The notes under the pieces: generated by a model
Database searches by the model: none
Told to the model about the DNA's origin: nothing
What the model saw: only the letters and a program-made list of their open reading frames with translations
Program-made: the position numbers and the translations under genes
Source of the DNA: Clostridia bacterium
Lineage (GTDB): Bacteria > Bacillota > Clostridia > Oscillospirales > Acutalibacteraceae
DNA length: 32,143 bases
Assembly (NCBI GenBank): GCA_017436225.1
Contig: JAFSDM010000008.1
Coordinates: 1 to 32,143 of the forward strand
Direction of reading: 5' to 3'
Shown: piece after piece, positions 22,772 to 30,868 of the stretch
Layout of the letters: the number at the start of each line of letters is the position of its first letter
Position numbering within the stretch: the first letter of the stretch is position 1

Positions 22772-23990
22772 ATTATTGGATGTAAAGTTAAATGATGCTT
22801 TAAGTTTTTTAGCGGTATTTATTGCATTCATTTGCGCTACAAATGGTGAGTTAGCTAATACCAACAACACTGTAATATATTACATACCTTATTTAGTGTG
22901 TTTTGTGGCGCTTGCGCTTGAACTTCTGCTATTCTTTTATAAAAAATTTATTATACCTTCCTATTTAGTATGGCGTGTAGGAATTATTATATTTTTCCTT
23001 TTTAGTATAATTTATGCAACTACTGGTGCCAACTGGTTTGTTATTATTAAAAAATATATAGCACAATCTATAGTAGTGTTTTTAATTTCGTTTAAATGTA
23101 TGGTAGCAAAGGAAAATATCCAAAAATTTATAAGGATTGCTATTGTGGCTATGTTTTTTAGTTTGCTGTATGTATTAACAAGTGTTGATCTGGCAATGGT
23201 ACGGGAAGGCGTTCGTCTAGGTGTAGATTCTCTTAATGAAGCATGGAATGCTAACGATATAGGGCTAACTTCATCTATGGGTGGCGTATTAACTTGGTAT
23301 ATTTTCTTTGTTCATTCCAAAACATTAACCAAACGCCAAAAAATATTAGGCATTATATTAGAGTTGTTTTTCTTACTTTTCTCAGTTCTTTCCGGTTCCA
23401 GAAAATCATTGCTTATTTTCTTTTCTGCAATATTTGTTTATTATATTGGAAAATCAAAATCTAATAAAATAAGAAATATTATGCTAACCATAGTAGGTGT
23501 CTCAGTTTTATGGTATGCAATTTTTAATATTCCTTTTTTGTATGAACATATTGGTTACCGTTTTGAAGGCGCGTTGGATATGCTAAGTGGCACTGGTGGT
23601 GACAGAAGTTCTCAGATCCGCAGGGATATGTTAGAGATCGGTTTGCAAGCCTTTAAACAAAAACCATTTTTAGGGCATGGGCTTAACGGTTTTTCTATTG
23701 TGTATGGTAACCTTACCGGTGCACACGTGTATTCACACAATAATTATATTGAAATATTGGTTAATACCGGAATAATAGGTTTTTTGCTTTACTATGGCTA
23801 TATTGTGCGGATGGTGTTTGTGCGTGTTAATGGTAATAAAGAACTAATTATGTTTAAGGCTATATTAATAGCTTTGCTTTTAGCTGATGTAGGCTTAGTC
23901 AGTTATACGGCTGCATCATATCAGTATGTTTTGTGTTTAGTAATATGTGGTATTTCACAAAAATCGTTAATTCCGCAGGAAAATACGTGA
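22764..23990 (+). CDS. Wzy-like polymerase / O-antigen ligase family membrane protein
   Basis: A 408-residue polytopic membrane protein with about ten to twelve hydrophobic segments. It carries the Wzy_C signature: SGSRKSLLIFF, then a long outside loop with arginine-rich GDRSSQIRRDM, GHGLNGF (H305) and the SHNNYIEILVNTGIIGF block near 325. Proteins of this type polymerise flipped repeat units at the outer face of the membrane. The presence of a Wzx-like flippase downstream supports polymerase over ligase. It is noticeably AT-rich compared with mfd or rsmE. Start ATG 22764 lies within the end of the preceding gene, with GGAG about 8 nt upstream. Confidence 0.88.
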   Translation: MIKLLDVKLNDALSFLAVFIAFICATNGELANTNNTVIYYIPYLVCFVALALELLLFFYKKFIIPSYLVWRVGIIIFFLFSIIYATTGANWFVIIKKYIAQSIVVFLISFKCMVAKENIQKFIRIAIVAMFFSLLYVLTSVDLAMVREGVRLGVDSLNEAWNANDIGLTSSMGGVLTWYIFFVHSKTLTKRQKILGIILELFFLLFSVLSGSRKSLLIFFSAIFVYYIGKSKSNKIRNIMLTIVGVSVLWYAIFNIPFLYEHIGYRFEGALDMLSGTGGDRSSQIRRDMLEIGLQAFKQKPFLGHGLNGFSIVYGNLTGAHVYSHNNYIEILVNTGIIGFLLYYGYIVRMVFVRVNGNKELIMFKAILIALLLADVGLVSYTAASYQYVLCLVICGISQKSLIPQENT

Positions 23991-24027
23991 ATCAGAGAAG
24001 ATTTGGTAGTGGTGAAAGGATGGATAT

Positions 24028-25098
24028 ATGAAAATTGCATTTTCAATGGCAAATATGCTTGGCGGCGGAGCAGAGCGGGTTGTATCTGAGTTGGTAAATT
24101 CTTTTGTAGAGCAGGGCCACGATGTATCGATTATTGTTGTGAAGGCTTCAGAGTGCGTGTATCCGCTTAAGGCTCAGGTTAAGCTCGTGGATTTGTCTGC
24201 AAAGGATAAAGGTATTTTGTCGCGAATATGTGCTTTGCGTCAATGCATTAAGAAAAATCGCTACGATGTTGTGATTTCTTTCTTGACTAGTACGAATATT
24301 GAAACGTTGTTGGCTATGGTAGGGTTGGGTATTCCTACAGTGATTAGTGAGAGGAATAACCCCTATATATTACCTGAGGGCAAAATATACCGTTTTCTTA
24401 GGTCAGTGACCTATCCTTTGGCAAAGGGTTACGTATTTCAGACGCCGGATGCTCAGGCGTTTTTTAGCAAGAGGATTCAAAAGAAAAGTGTGGTTATTAT
24501 GAATCCTATCAAATCCCAGTTGCCTGCGGTATATAGCGGAGAACGTGAAAAACGGGTTGTAAATGTAGGTAGATTGGTTCCTCAAAAAAACCATAGAATG
24601 TTTATAGATGCTTTTTGCGAATTTTCCAAGAGCCACCCCGATTATATCGCGGAAATTTACGGCGAAGGCCCCTTAGATAAAGAGTTGTTGGATTATATCC
24701 GGTCTAGCGGTATGGAAACCAAGGTGTTTCTCCGTGGTTTTTGCAAGGATGTATTATCGGAGATTGCAAGCGCAGCGATGTTTATAATGTCTTCCGACTA
24801 TGAAGGTATGAGCAATGCGTTGATCGAAGCGGTTGGAATGGGAATTCCGTGTATTTCTACCGATCATCCCATTGGTGGCGCACGGTTGACAATTCAAGAT
24901 GGTGTCAGCGGCTTTTTGGTTCCTGTGGGTGACACTTATAAATTAACTGAGAAAATGTCTAATATTGCTGATGATCCGGAATTGGCAAGCAAATTCTCAA
25001 AGCAGGGAGTATCGCTTCGTAATAAGCTATCAATCCAAGAAATTGCAAAGAGTTGGATTGAATATATCGAAAAAGTAAGGAAAGGTAATAAGTCATGA
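24028..25098 (+). CDS. Family 4 glycosyltransferase (PglH/PglJ-like)
   Basis: A 356-residue GT-B enzyme. N terminus MKIAFSMANMLGGGAERVV; donor-site blocks NVGRLVPQKNH and SSDYEGMSNALIEAVGMG, with E259 and E267 of the EX7E motif; then CISTDHPIGGARLTIQDG. This last block is typical of the N-acetylgalactosaminyltransferase-like group around Campylobacter PglH/PglJ and many O-antigen enzymes, so a HexNAc donor is plausible (inference). ATG 24028 follows GAAAGGATGG. It overlaps the next gene by 4 nt. Confidence 0.88.
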   Translation: MKIAFSMANMLGGGAERVVSELVNSFVEQGHDVSIIVVKASECVYPLKAQVKLVDLSAKDKGILSRICALRQCIKKNRYDVVISFLTSTNIETLLAMVGLGIPTVISERNNPYILPEGKIYRFLRSVTYPLAKGYVFQTPDAQAFFSKRIQKKSVVIMNPIKSQLPAVYSGEREKRVVNVGRLVPQKNHRMFIDAFCEFSKSHPDYIAEIYGEGPLDKELLDYIRSSGMETKVFLRGFCKDVLSEIASAAMFIMSSDYEGMSNALIEAVGMGIPCISTDHPIGGARLTIQDGVSGFLVPVGDTYKLTEKMSNIADDPELASKFSKQGVSLRNKLSIQEIAKSWIEYIEKVRKGNKS

Positions 25099-26006
25099 GA
25101 TTCTCAAGCTTATTTAAATTAAAAGTGTGGAAGAATTGGTTTCTGCAAAGTCCAATGGCCGTTGTTTTACCCGATAAAACGCATATCAAAATGCGTTTTA
25201 AATTAAAAATGGGAAAAAAGTTAAACCTGGAGAATCCGCAGACTTTTAACGAGAAGCTTCAATGGCTAAAACTCTATGACCGCAAGCCTATTTATACCAC
25301 TATGGTGGATAAGGTAGCTGTAAGAGACTATATTACAAAGACTATAGGTGAAGAATATCTTATACCTTGTTTGGGGGTTTGGGATTCTCCTGATGATATT
25401 GACTTTGATTTGTTACCTGAACAATTTGTTTTGAAATGCAATCATAATTCCGGGCTTGGAATGTGCATTTGTAAGGACAAGTCCAAATTAAACATAGAGA
25501 AGATAAAAAAAGGATTAAAAAAAGGTCTTGCACAAAATTATTATTTATACGGTCGTGAATGGCCGTATAAAAATGTGAAGCCTCGTATTATTGCAGAACA
25601 GTATATGGAGGATTCCTCTGGCGGATTAATCGACTACAAATTTTTCTGTTTTAACGGAACTGTTGATTGCGTTATGGTTTGCATTGACAGGCATATTAAC
25701 GACCCCAAATTCTACTTTTTTGATTCTAACTGGAAACTCAAAAGGCTCAATATAAGGGGAAAAGAAGCTCCTGAGAATTTTACATTGCCTATGCCCGAGT
25801 GTATGCCGCGCATGTTTGCTTTGGCCAAAGAACTTGCAAAAAGCCATTCTTTTGTCAGAGTCGATCTTTATGAATGCAATGGAAAAATATATTTTGGTGA
25901 ACTTACTTTTTTCCCCGATAGTGGTTTCGACAATAAACTGCTTTGGGAAACGGATAAGTATTTTGGTGATGCTTTGATATTACCCATAAAGGAGAAAAAA
26001 ATATGA
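25095..26006 (+). CDS. TupA-like ATP-grasp ligase
   Basis: A 303-residue member of the TupA-like ATP-grasp family. TupA is named from teichuronopeptide synthesis in alkaliphilic Bacillus, and the family is predicted to form amide bonds between amino acids or peptides and cell-surface polymers. Visible: PQTFNEKLQWLKLYDR (48-63), FVLKCNHNSGLG (111-122, with K114 as likely ATP contact), RIIAEQYM, FVRVDLYE (D257) and the metal/ATP-binding end GELTFFPDSGF (268-278, E269). No signal peptide, so it acts in the cytoplasm. Its ATG overlaps the glycosyltransferase stop and its stop overlaps the octopine-dehydrogenase-like gene by 4 nt, so the three are tightly coupled. Substrates are unproven. Confidence 0.82.
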   Translation: MRFSSLFKLKVWKNWFLQSPMAVVLPDKTHIKMRFKLKMGKKLNLENPQTFNEKLQWLKLYDRKPIYTTMVDKVAVRDYITKTIGEEYLIPCLGVWDSPDDIDFDLLPEQFVLKCNHNSGLGMCICKDKSKLNIEKIKKGLKKGLAQNYYLYGREWPYKNVKPRIIAEQYMEDSSGGLIDYKFFCFNGTVDCVMVCIDRHINDPKFYFFDSNWKLKRLNIRGKEAPENFTLPMPECMPRMFALAKELAKSHSFVRVDLYECNGKIYFGELTFFPDSGFDNKLLWETDKYFGDALILPIKEKKI

Positions 26007-27067
26007 AAATTACGGTTATTGGTGCAGGAAATGCTGGAACAACAGTGGCGGCGCAGTTATCATATTTTGGACACGAGGTTACTGTTTTGAGAACCTCAAA
26101 CCATTTGCACAATGAACACTATGCTCTGTTTAAGCAAACAAGAATTATCAAGGTTATAGATGAGTATTTGGGCGACTATACTGCTCAAATACATCATGTT
26201 ACCGAATCTTTTGAGGAAGCTATTCCTACTGCCGAACTGATTATAGTTTATGTTCAGACTTCATATCACGAAGCCGTTATAAAAAATATGATTCCTTATT
26301 TAAAGGATGGACAAGCTATTCTTTTTGAACCGGGCTACCTTTCGACAGCTTTTCTATTGAAATATTGTAATAAAGACATTATTTCAATAGAAGCAGAAAG
26401 TTCACCCATAGATTGTCGTATAATAGAACCTTGTTTATGTAAGGTGTTATTTAAAAATGTTATGAATCCGATGGGTGTGTACCCTTCTAATAAAAAAACT
26501 GTCGCTGCAGAAATCCTTGACAAACTTGGATTTCCTTACAGATTTACAGATAATGTTGTAGAAGCGGCACTTCATAATCCTAACCTTATTGTTCATACTA
26601 TTGGAGCATTATTCAGTATACCAAGAATTGAATATACAAATGGAAGGTATTGGATGTATAAAGAAGTATTTACGCCTCATGTATGGAACGTATGTGAATC
26701 ATTAGATGCTGAGAAGATGGCTGTTATGAGCAAAGTGGGGGTCGTTAAACGTCAAAGCTATGTTGAAGCTTGTCAAGAGCGGAATTTCGTTAACGATGAA
26801 CGATCTCCTTTGGATTCTTTTTTTGATTATGCAATGAATTCCTCTCCCGAAGGACCTTCCATTCCTGATTCGAGGTATTTGACTGAGGATGTTCCGCAGG
26901 GATTAGTTTTATTAGAGTCTTTGGGAATATATCTAAATGTTCCTACACCGACTTGTTCATCTTTGATTGATTTAGCAAGTGTAGCTTTAAAAATAGATTT
27001 TAGAGCTTGTGGCAGAACAGTAGACAAGCTTGGCATAGAAAACTTGTCGAAAATCCAAAACGGTTAA
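26003..27067 (+). CDS. NAD/NADP octopine (opine) dehydrogenase family protein
   Basis: A 354-residue protein with an N-terminal Rossmann domain (GAGNAG, 7-12) and the all-helical octopine/nopaline dehydrogenase domain. The diagnostic helical-domain block HNPNLIVHTIGALF places the conserved catalytic histidine at H198; the partner acidic residue is probably D296 in RYLTEDVPQGL. Family members reductively condense an amino acid with a 2-oxoacid to give N-(carboxyalkyl)amino acids (opines). Lying between an ATP-grasp ligase and a CapA-like gene inside a polysaccharide operon, it may make an opine that is attached to the polymer (inference). AAAGGAG at 25987-25993 precedes ATG 26003. All core motifs appear intact. 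Confidence 0.82.
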   Translation: MKITVIGAGNAGTTVAAQLSYFGHEVTVLRTSNHLHNEHYALFKQTRIIKVIDEYLGDYTAQIHHVTESFEEAIPTAELIIVYVQTSYHEAVIKNMIPYLKDGQAILFEPGYLSTAFLLKYCNKDIISIEAESSPIDCRIIEPCLCKVLFKNVMNPMGVYPSNKKTVAAEILDKLGFPYRFTDNVVEAALHNPNLIVHTIGALFSIPRIEYTNGRYWMYKEVFTPHVWNVCESLDAEKMAVMSKVGVVKRQSYVEACQERNFVNDERSPLDSFFDYAMNSSPEGPSIPDSRYLTEDVPQGLVLLESLGIYLNVPTPTCSSLIDLASVALKIDFRACGRTVDKLGIENLSKIQNG

Positions 27068-27077
27068 GGAGACTGTT

Positions 27078-28214
27078 ATGAATATTCTTATAGGTGCAGA
27101 TTTAGTTCCTACCGCTTCGAATTTTAGTGTTTTCAAGGCGGGGGATGGCGTTTCACTTGTTGGAGAAGAATTGCTCAATATCTTAAACAAGGCAGATTAT
27201 CGTATATTTAACCTTGAAGTTCCGCTTTGTGATAATGCTGCTCCAATAGAAAAGTGCGGCCCTGCGCTTATCGCATCTACGTATACCATATCCGGCTATA
27301 ATGCTTTGGGTGTAGATTTGCTTACTCTTGCAAATAATCATATAATGGATCAAGATAATCAAGGTTTGATTTCAACCATAAATCTTTTAAACGGTAATGG
27401 TATTGCTTATTTAGGCGCGGGTGAAACCTTAGAACAGGCAAAAAAACCTTATAATTTCCAACTTGATGGCAAAAAAATCGGCGTATATGCATGTGCAGAA
27501 CACGAATTTTCTATCGCTGATGATAAAGCTCCGGGAGCCAATCCCTTTGACCCGTTTGAGTCTCTTGATCATATTGCAGAGATGAAAGGGGAATGCGACT
27601 ATGCTATTGTGCTTTACCACGGAGGTAAGGAACATTATAGATATCCATCTCCTTCTTTGCAAAAGACCTGTCGCAAGATGGTTGAAAAGGGCGCTGACCT
27701 TGTTGTGTGCCAGCATAGCCATTGTGTAGGCTGTGAAGAAAAATATAACGGTGCAACAATCGTTTATGGTCAGGGTAATTTTCTATTTGACGGTAGCGAG
27801 AACGAATGTTGGCAGACGAGCCTGATAGTTTCTGTTAACGAGAATGGTGAAGTGTCATACATACCATTAAAAAAGACAGGAAATTCTGTGCGGGTGGCAA
27901 AAGAAGATGAAGCCGCTGATATAATGGATGGTTTTATAAACAGAAGCGAAGAAATAAAGCAAAATGGCTTTATTGAAAGAAAATATGCAGAGTTTGCAGA
28001 TTCTATGATAAAACATTATTTATTTGCATTCTCAGGCATAAAAAGAAATTTTGTTTATAAAGTTTTTAATAAGTTGTTGGGGTATAGACTGACTGATTGG
28101 ATACTTAAAAGAAAGTATACTAAAGACAAACGGCTTGCTTTGCAAAATTATATTGAATGTGAAGCTCACAGAGAATTGTTTATTCAAGGCCTTAGGATAA
28201 ACAACAAATTATAA
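27078..28214 (+). CDS. CapA-family protein (poly-gamma-glutamate capsule type, metallophosphatase fold)
   Basis: A 378-residue protein of the CapA/PgsA family (PGA_cap), which has a calcineurin-like metallophosphoesterase fold. Metal-site motifs are all visible: GADLVP with D8, FNLEVP (N45, E47), ANNHIMD (N86-H88), LYHGGKEH (H181, E185), CQHSHCVG (H213, H215) and VYGQGNFLFD. In Bacillus, CapA takes part in polyglutamate capsule synthesis and export and is membrane anchored; this protein has no N-terminal signal or anchor, so it is probably cytoplasmic. A C-terminal extension (about 290-378) is basic. It follows the opine-dehydrogenase-like gene by 10 nt. No CapB/CapC genes are near, so a full polyglutamate capsule is not indicated. 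Confidence 0.8.
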   Translation: MNILIGADLVPTASNFSVFKAGDGVSLVGEELLNILNKADYRIFNLEVPLCDNAAPIEKCGPALIASTYTISGYNALGVDLLTLANNHIMDQDNQGLISTINLLNGNGIAYLGAGETLEQAKKPYNFQLDGKKIGVYACAEHEFSIADDKAPGANPFDPFESLDHIAEMKGECDYAIVLYHGGKEHYRYPSPSLQKTCRKMVEKGADLVVCQHSHCVGCEEKYNGATIVYGQGNFLFDGSENECWQTSLIVSVNENGEVSYIPLKKTGNSVRVAKEDEAADIMDGFINRSEEIKQNGFIERKYAEFADSMIKHYLFAFSGIKRNFVYKVFNKLLGYRLTDWILKRKYTKDKRLALQNYIECEAHRELFIQGLRINNKL

Positions 28215-28227
28215 CGAGGGTGTTTTT

Positions 28228-29700
28228 TTGAATAATAGTATTAATAAAAAAGTTGGGCGCGCTGCGGCTTGGTCTTCTGTAACCGAGCTTATGGCAAAAC
28301 TTATTTCGCCTATTGTAAATATTTTTTTGGCAAGGCTTTTGTTGCCGGAAGCATTCGGCATCGTGGCAACTATTACTATGGTTACCAGTTTTGCTGAAGT
28401 GTTTACCGATGCGGGATTTCAAAAATATATTATTCAGCATGAGTTTAAGGACGAAAATGAGTTAAACGAAAGCACAAATGTAGCCTTTTGGACTAACTTG
28501 GGGATCTCCATATTTGCTTGTTTAGTAATTTTTGTTTTTAGAGATCGAATAGCAATTCTTGTTGGAAATTCTGGCTTGGGAATATCTATAAGCATTGCCT
28601 CGTTACTTATAGTGTTTCATGCTTTTTCAAGTATTCAAATGGCTCGCTATAAAAGAGAACTAGATTTCAAAACATTGTTTTTTGTAAGAATAGGAACATC
28701 GTTAATTCCTTTGGTTATAACCATTCCGTTGGCAATTGTTTTAAGAAATTATTGGGCTTTAATAATAGGGAATTTTGCAACGCAAGGGTTTAATGCTTTT
28801 GTTTTAACGGTGAAATCTAAGTGGAAAATCAAGTTTTTTTATAACTTTTCGCTTTTTAAGCAAATGTTTTCTTTTAGCGTGTGGACACTTTTAGAAAGCA
28901 TATCCATTTGGCTTACATCAAATATTGATATTTTCTTAATAAGCAAATATCTTGATGAACATTATCTTGGGTTATATAAAACCTCAATGGCAACCATAAA
29001 TTCATATATGGGATTGATTACAGCAGCTCTCACACCGGTACTATTTTCTACTTTATCAAGATATCAGAATGATGATAAACAGTTTAAATCTACATATTAT
29101 ACCTTTCAAAAATTAACTTCTGTTTTAGTTGTTCCTATGGGAATAGGTATATTTATTTTTAGTGATCTAGTTACCTTGATTTTGTTGGGCGAAAATTGGA
29201 TGGAAGCTAGTGGCTTTATTGGTTGGTGGGGACTCACTAGTGCTTTTACTATAATTTTTTCTCACTTTTCTAGTGAAGTAATACGCAGTAAAGGAAAACC
29301 ATTAATTTCTTTTATAATTCAAGTTATTCATATTTTAGTACTGATGCCGGTTTTGATTATGTTCAAAGATTCTGGTTTTAGGACGCTATATATAGTTCGT
29401 TCTTTATTAAGAGTAGAACTTATATTGTCAGCAATTATAGTTTTGTGTGTAATCTTTAAATTTAATCTCAGAAAGATTTTTGTTAATATTATTCCTGCTA
29501 TGTTTTCTGCTATCATAATGGCAGTTGTAGGTTATTGTGTCAGAGGTATTTTTGATAACATAATCTGGCAATTTGCATCAATTTTTATTTGTGTTATTGT
29601 ATATTTTGTTATTTTATTAGGTTGTTTCCCGAAACTCAGACGCGAGCTTTTGGAAACCGAGTATGCAAAAAAGATTGTGAAAATTTTTAATAGAAGATAA
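28228..29700 (+). CDS. Wzx-like lipid-linked oligosaccharide flippase
   Basis: A 490-residue polytopic protein of the MOP/MATE-like polysaccharide flippase family with about fourteen hydrophobic segments. The N terminus KVGRAAAWSSVTELMAKLI and the block RLLLPEAFGIVATITMVTSF are typical of the Wzx/TuaB/AmsL group, which moves undecaprenyl-linked repeat units across the membrane. TTG 28228 is taken as the start because GAGGGTG (28216-28222) is well spaced and no ATG fits. It follows the CapA-like gene by 13 nt. It is AT-rich, like the polymerase gene. Confidence 0.9.
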   Translation: MNNSINKKVGRAAAWSSVTELMAKLISPIVNIFLARLLLPEAFGIVATITMVTSFAEVFTDAGFQKYIIQHEFKDENELNESTNVAFWTNLGISIFACLVIFVFRDRIAILVGNSGLGISISIASLLIVFHAFSSIQMARYKRELDFKTLFFVRIGTSLIPLVITIPLAIVLRNYWALIIGNFATQGFNAFVLTVKSKWKIKFFYNFSLFKQMFSFSVWTLLESISIWLTSNIDIFLISKYLDEHYLGLYKTSMATINSYMGLITAALTPVLFSTLSRYQNDDKQFKSTYYTFQKLTSVLVVPMGIGIFIFSDLVTLILLGENWMEASGFIGWWGLTSAFTIIFSHFSSEVIRSKGKPLISFIIQVIHILVLMPVLIMFKDSGFRTLYIVRSLLRVELILSAIIVLCVIFKFNLRKIFVNIIPAMFSAIIMAVVGYCVRGIFDNIIWQFASIFICVIVYFVILLGCFPKLRRELLETEYAKKIVKIFNRR

Positions 29701-29737
29701 CAAATAAGATCTTGAAATACTATTTTAGGAGAGTTTT

Positions 29738-30829
29738 ATGCTTATCTCAAACATTAATTTAACAACCACCCCTATCCTAATCACCGGAGCTGCCGGTTTT
29801 ATTGGCTCCAATCTTGTTATGGAGCTGCTTCGCACCGTTCCGGGTATAAGTATTGTCGGTCTTGACAATATGAATGATTACTATGACGTTTCCATTAAGG
29901 AATACCGTCTTTCAGAGATTGAAAAGCTTGCTACGGAGCACCCTGACTGCAAATGGGAGTTCGTTCGCGGCAATATCGCCGACCGTGCGCTGATTGACGG
30001 TCTTTTTGAAAAACATCATTTCTCGGTTGTGGTTAATCTTGCCGCGCAGGCGGGGGTTCGTTACTCGATTACCAATCCCGACGTTTATATTGAGAGCAAC
30101 ATAATTGGTTTCTACAATATTCTTGAAGCTTGTCGCGCTACTATGAATACAGACCACCCCGTTGAGCACTTGGTTTACGCTTCATCCTCCTCGGTTTATG
30201 GAACTAATAAAAAAATTCCATATTCAACTGATGACAAGGTGGACAACCCCGTGTCTTTATATGCTGCTACTAAAAAGTCAAACGAGCTTATGGCTCATGC
30301 CTACTCAAAGCTTTATAATATTCCGTCAACCGGACTGCGATTTTTTACCGTTTACGGTCCTGCGGGGCGCCCCGATATGGCTTATTTTGGCTTTACAAAC
30401 AAGCTGCTAAAGGGCGATACTATTGAGATTTTCAACTACGGCAACTGCAAACGAGACTTCACATATGTGGACGACATAGTTGAGGGGGTTAAGCGTATTA
30501 TGCAGCATGCTCCCGAAAAGGCAATGGGCGAGGATGGACTTCCTCTGCCGCCCTATGCCGTTTACAATATCGGAAACAACAGCCCTGAAAATCTGCTCGA
30601 CTTTGTAACAATTTTGCAGGAGGAGCTTATCTGCGCAAAGGTCTTGCCCGAAGATTATGATTTTGAGGCACACAAAAAGCTTGTTCCCATGCAGGCGGGC
30701 GACGTGCCTGTTACTTATGCCGATACCTCGGCGTTGGAGCGCGATTTTGGCTTCAAGCCATCAACCCCACTTCGTGACGGGCTTCGCAAATTTGCCCAGT
30801 GGTACCACGAATTTTATCAGTCTAAGTAA
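29738..30829 (+). CDS. UDP-glucuronate 4-epimerase
   Basis: A 363-residue short-chain dehydrogenase/epimerase. The GITGAAGFIG-type nucleotide motif (17-23) is followed by DNMNDYYD, the block AAQAGVRYSITNPDVYIESN that marks UDP-GlcA 4-epimerases, YASSSSVYG and Y175xxxK179. GRPDMAYFGFT and GNCKRDFTYVDD fit the same group. It would interconvert UDP-glucuronate and UDP-galacturonate in the cytoplasm. TTTAGGAGAG precedes ATG 29738. Codon use is richer in GC than the flippase just upstream. Together with the next gene it points to galacturonic acid as a building block of the polymer. A GDP-mannose-type or other uronate epimerase is the main alternative. Confidence 0.87.
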   Translation: MLISNINLTTTPILITGAAGFIGSNLVMELLRTVPGISIVGLDNMNDYYDVSIKEYRLSEIEKLATEHPDCKWEFVRGNIADRALIDGLFEKHHFSVVVNLAAQAGVRYSITNPDVYIESNIIGFYNILEACRATMNTDHPVEHLVYASSSSVYGTNKKIPYSTDDKVDNPVSLYAATKKSNELMAHAYSKLYNIPSTGLRFFTVYGPAGRPDMAYFGFTNKLLKGDTIEIFNYGNCKRDFTYVDDIVEGVKRIMQHAPEKAMGEDGLPLPPYAVYNIGNNSPENLLDFVTILQEELICAKVLPEDYDFEAHKKLVPMQAGDVPVTYADTSALERDFGFKPSTPLRDGLRKFAQWYHEFYQSK

Positions 30830-30868
30830 AAAGGTCTATTTTTAGGAAAGGATTAATAGGTAAAGCAT

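Noticed and set aside
26003-27067. Opine metallophore (staphylopine-like) biosynthesis gene
   Set aside because: No nicotianamine-synthase-like or histidine racemase gene and no metal-opine transporter lie nearby; all neighbours are polysaccharide genes.
27078-28214. Poly-gamma-glutamate capsule operon
   Set aside because: Only a CapA-like gene is present; the CapB ligase and CapC membrane partner are missing.
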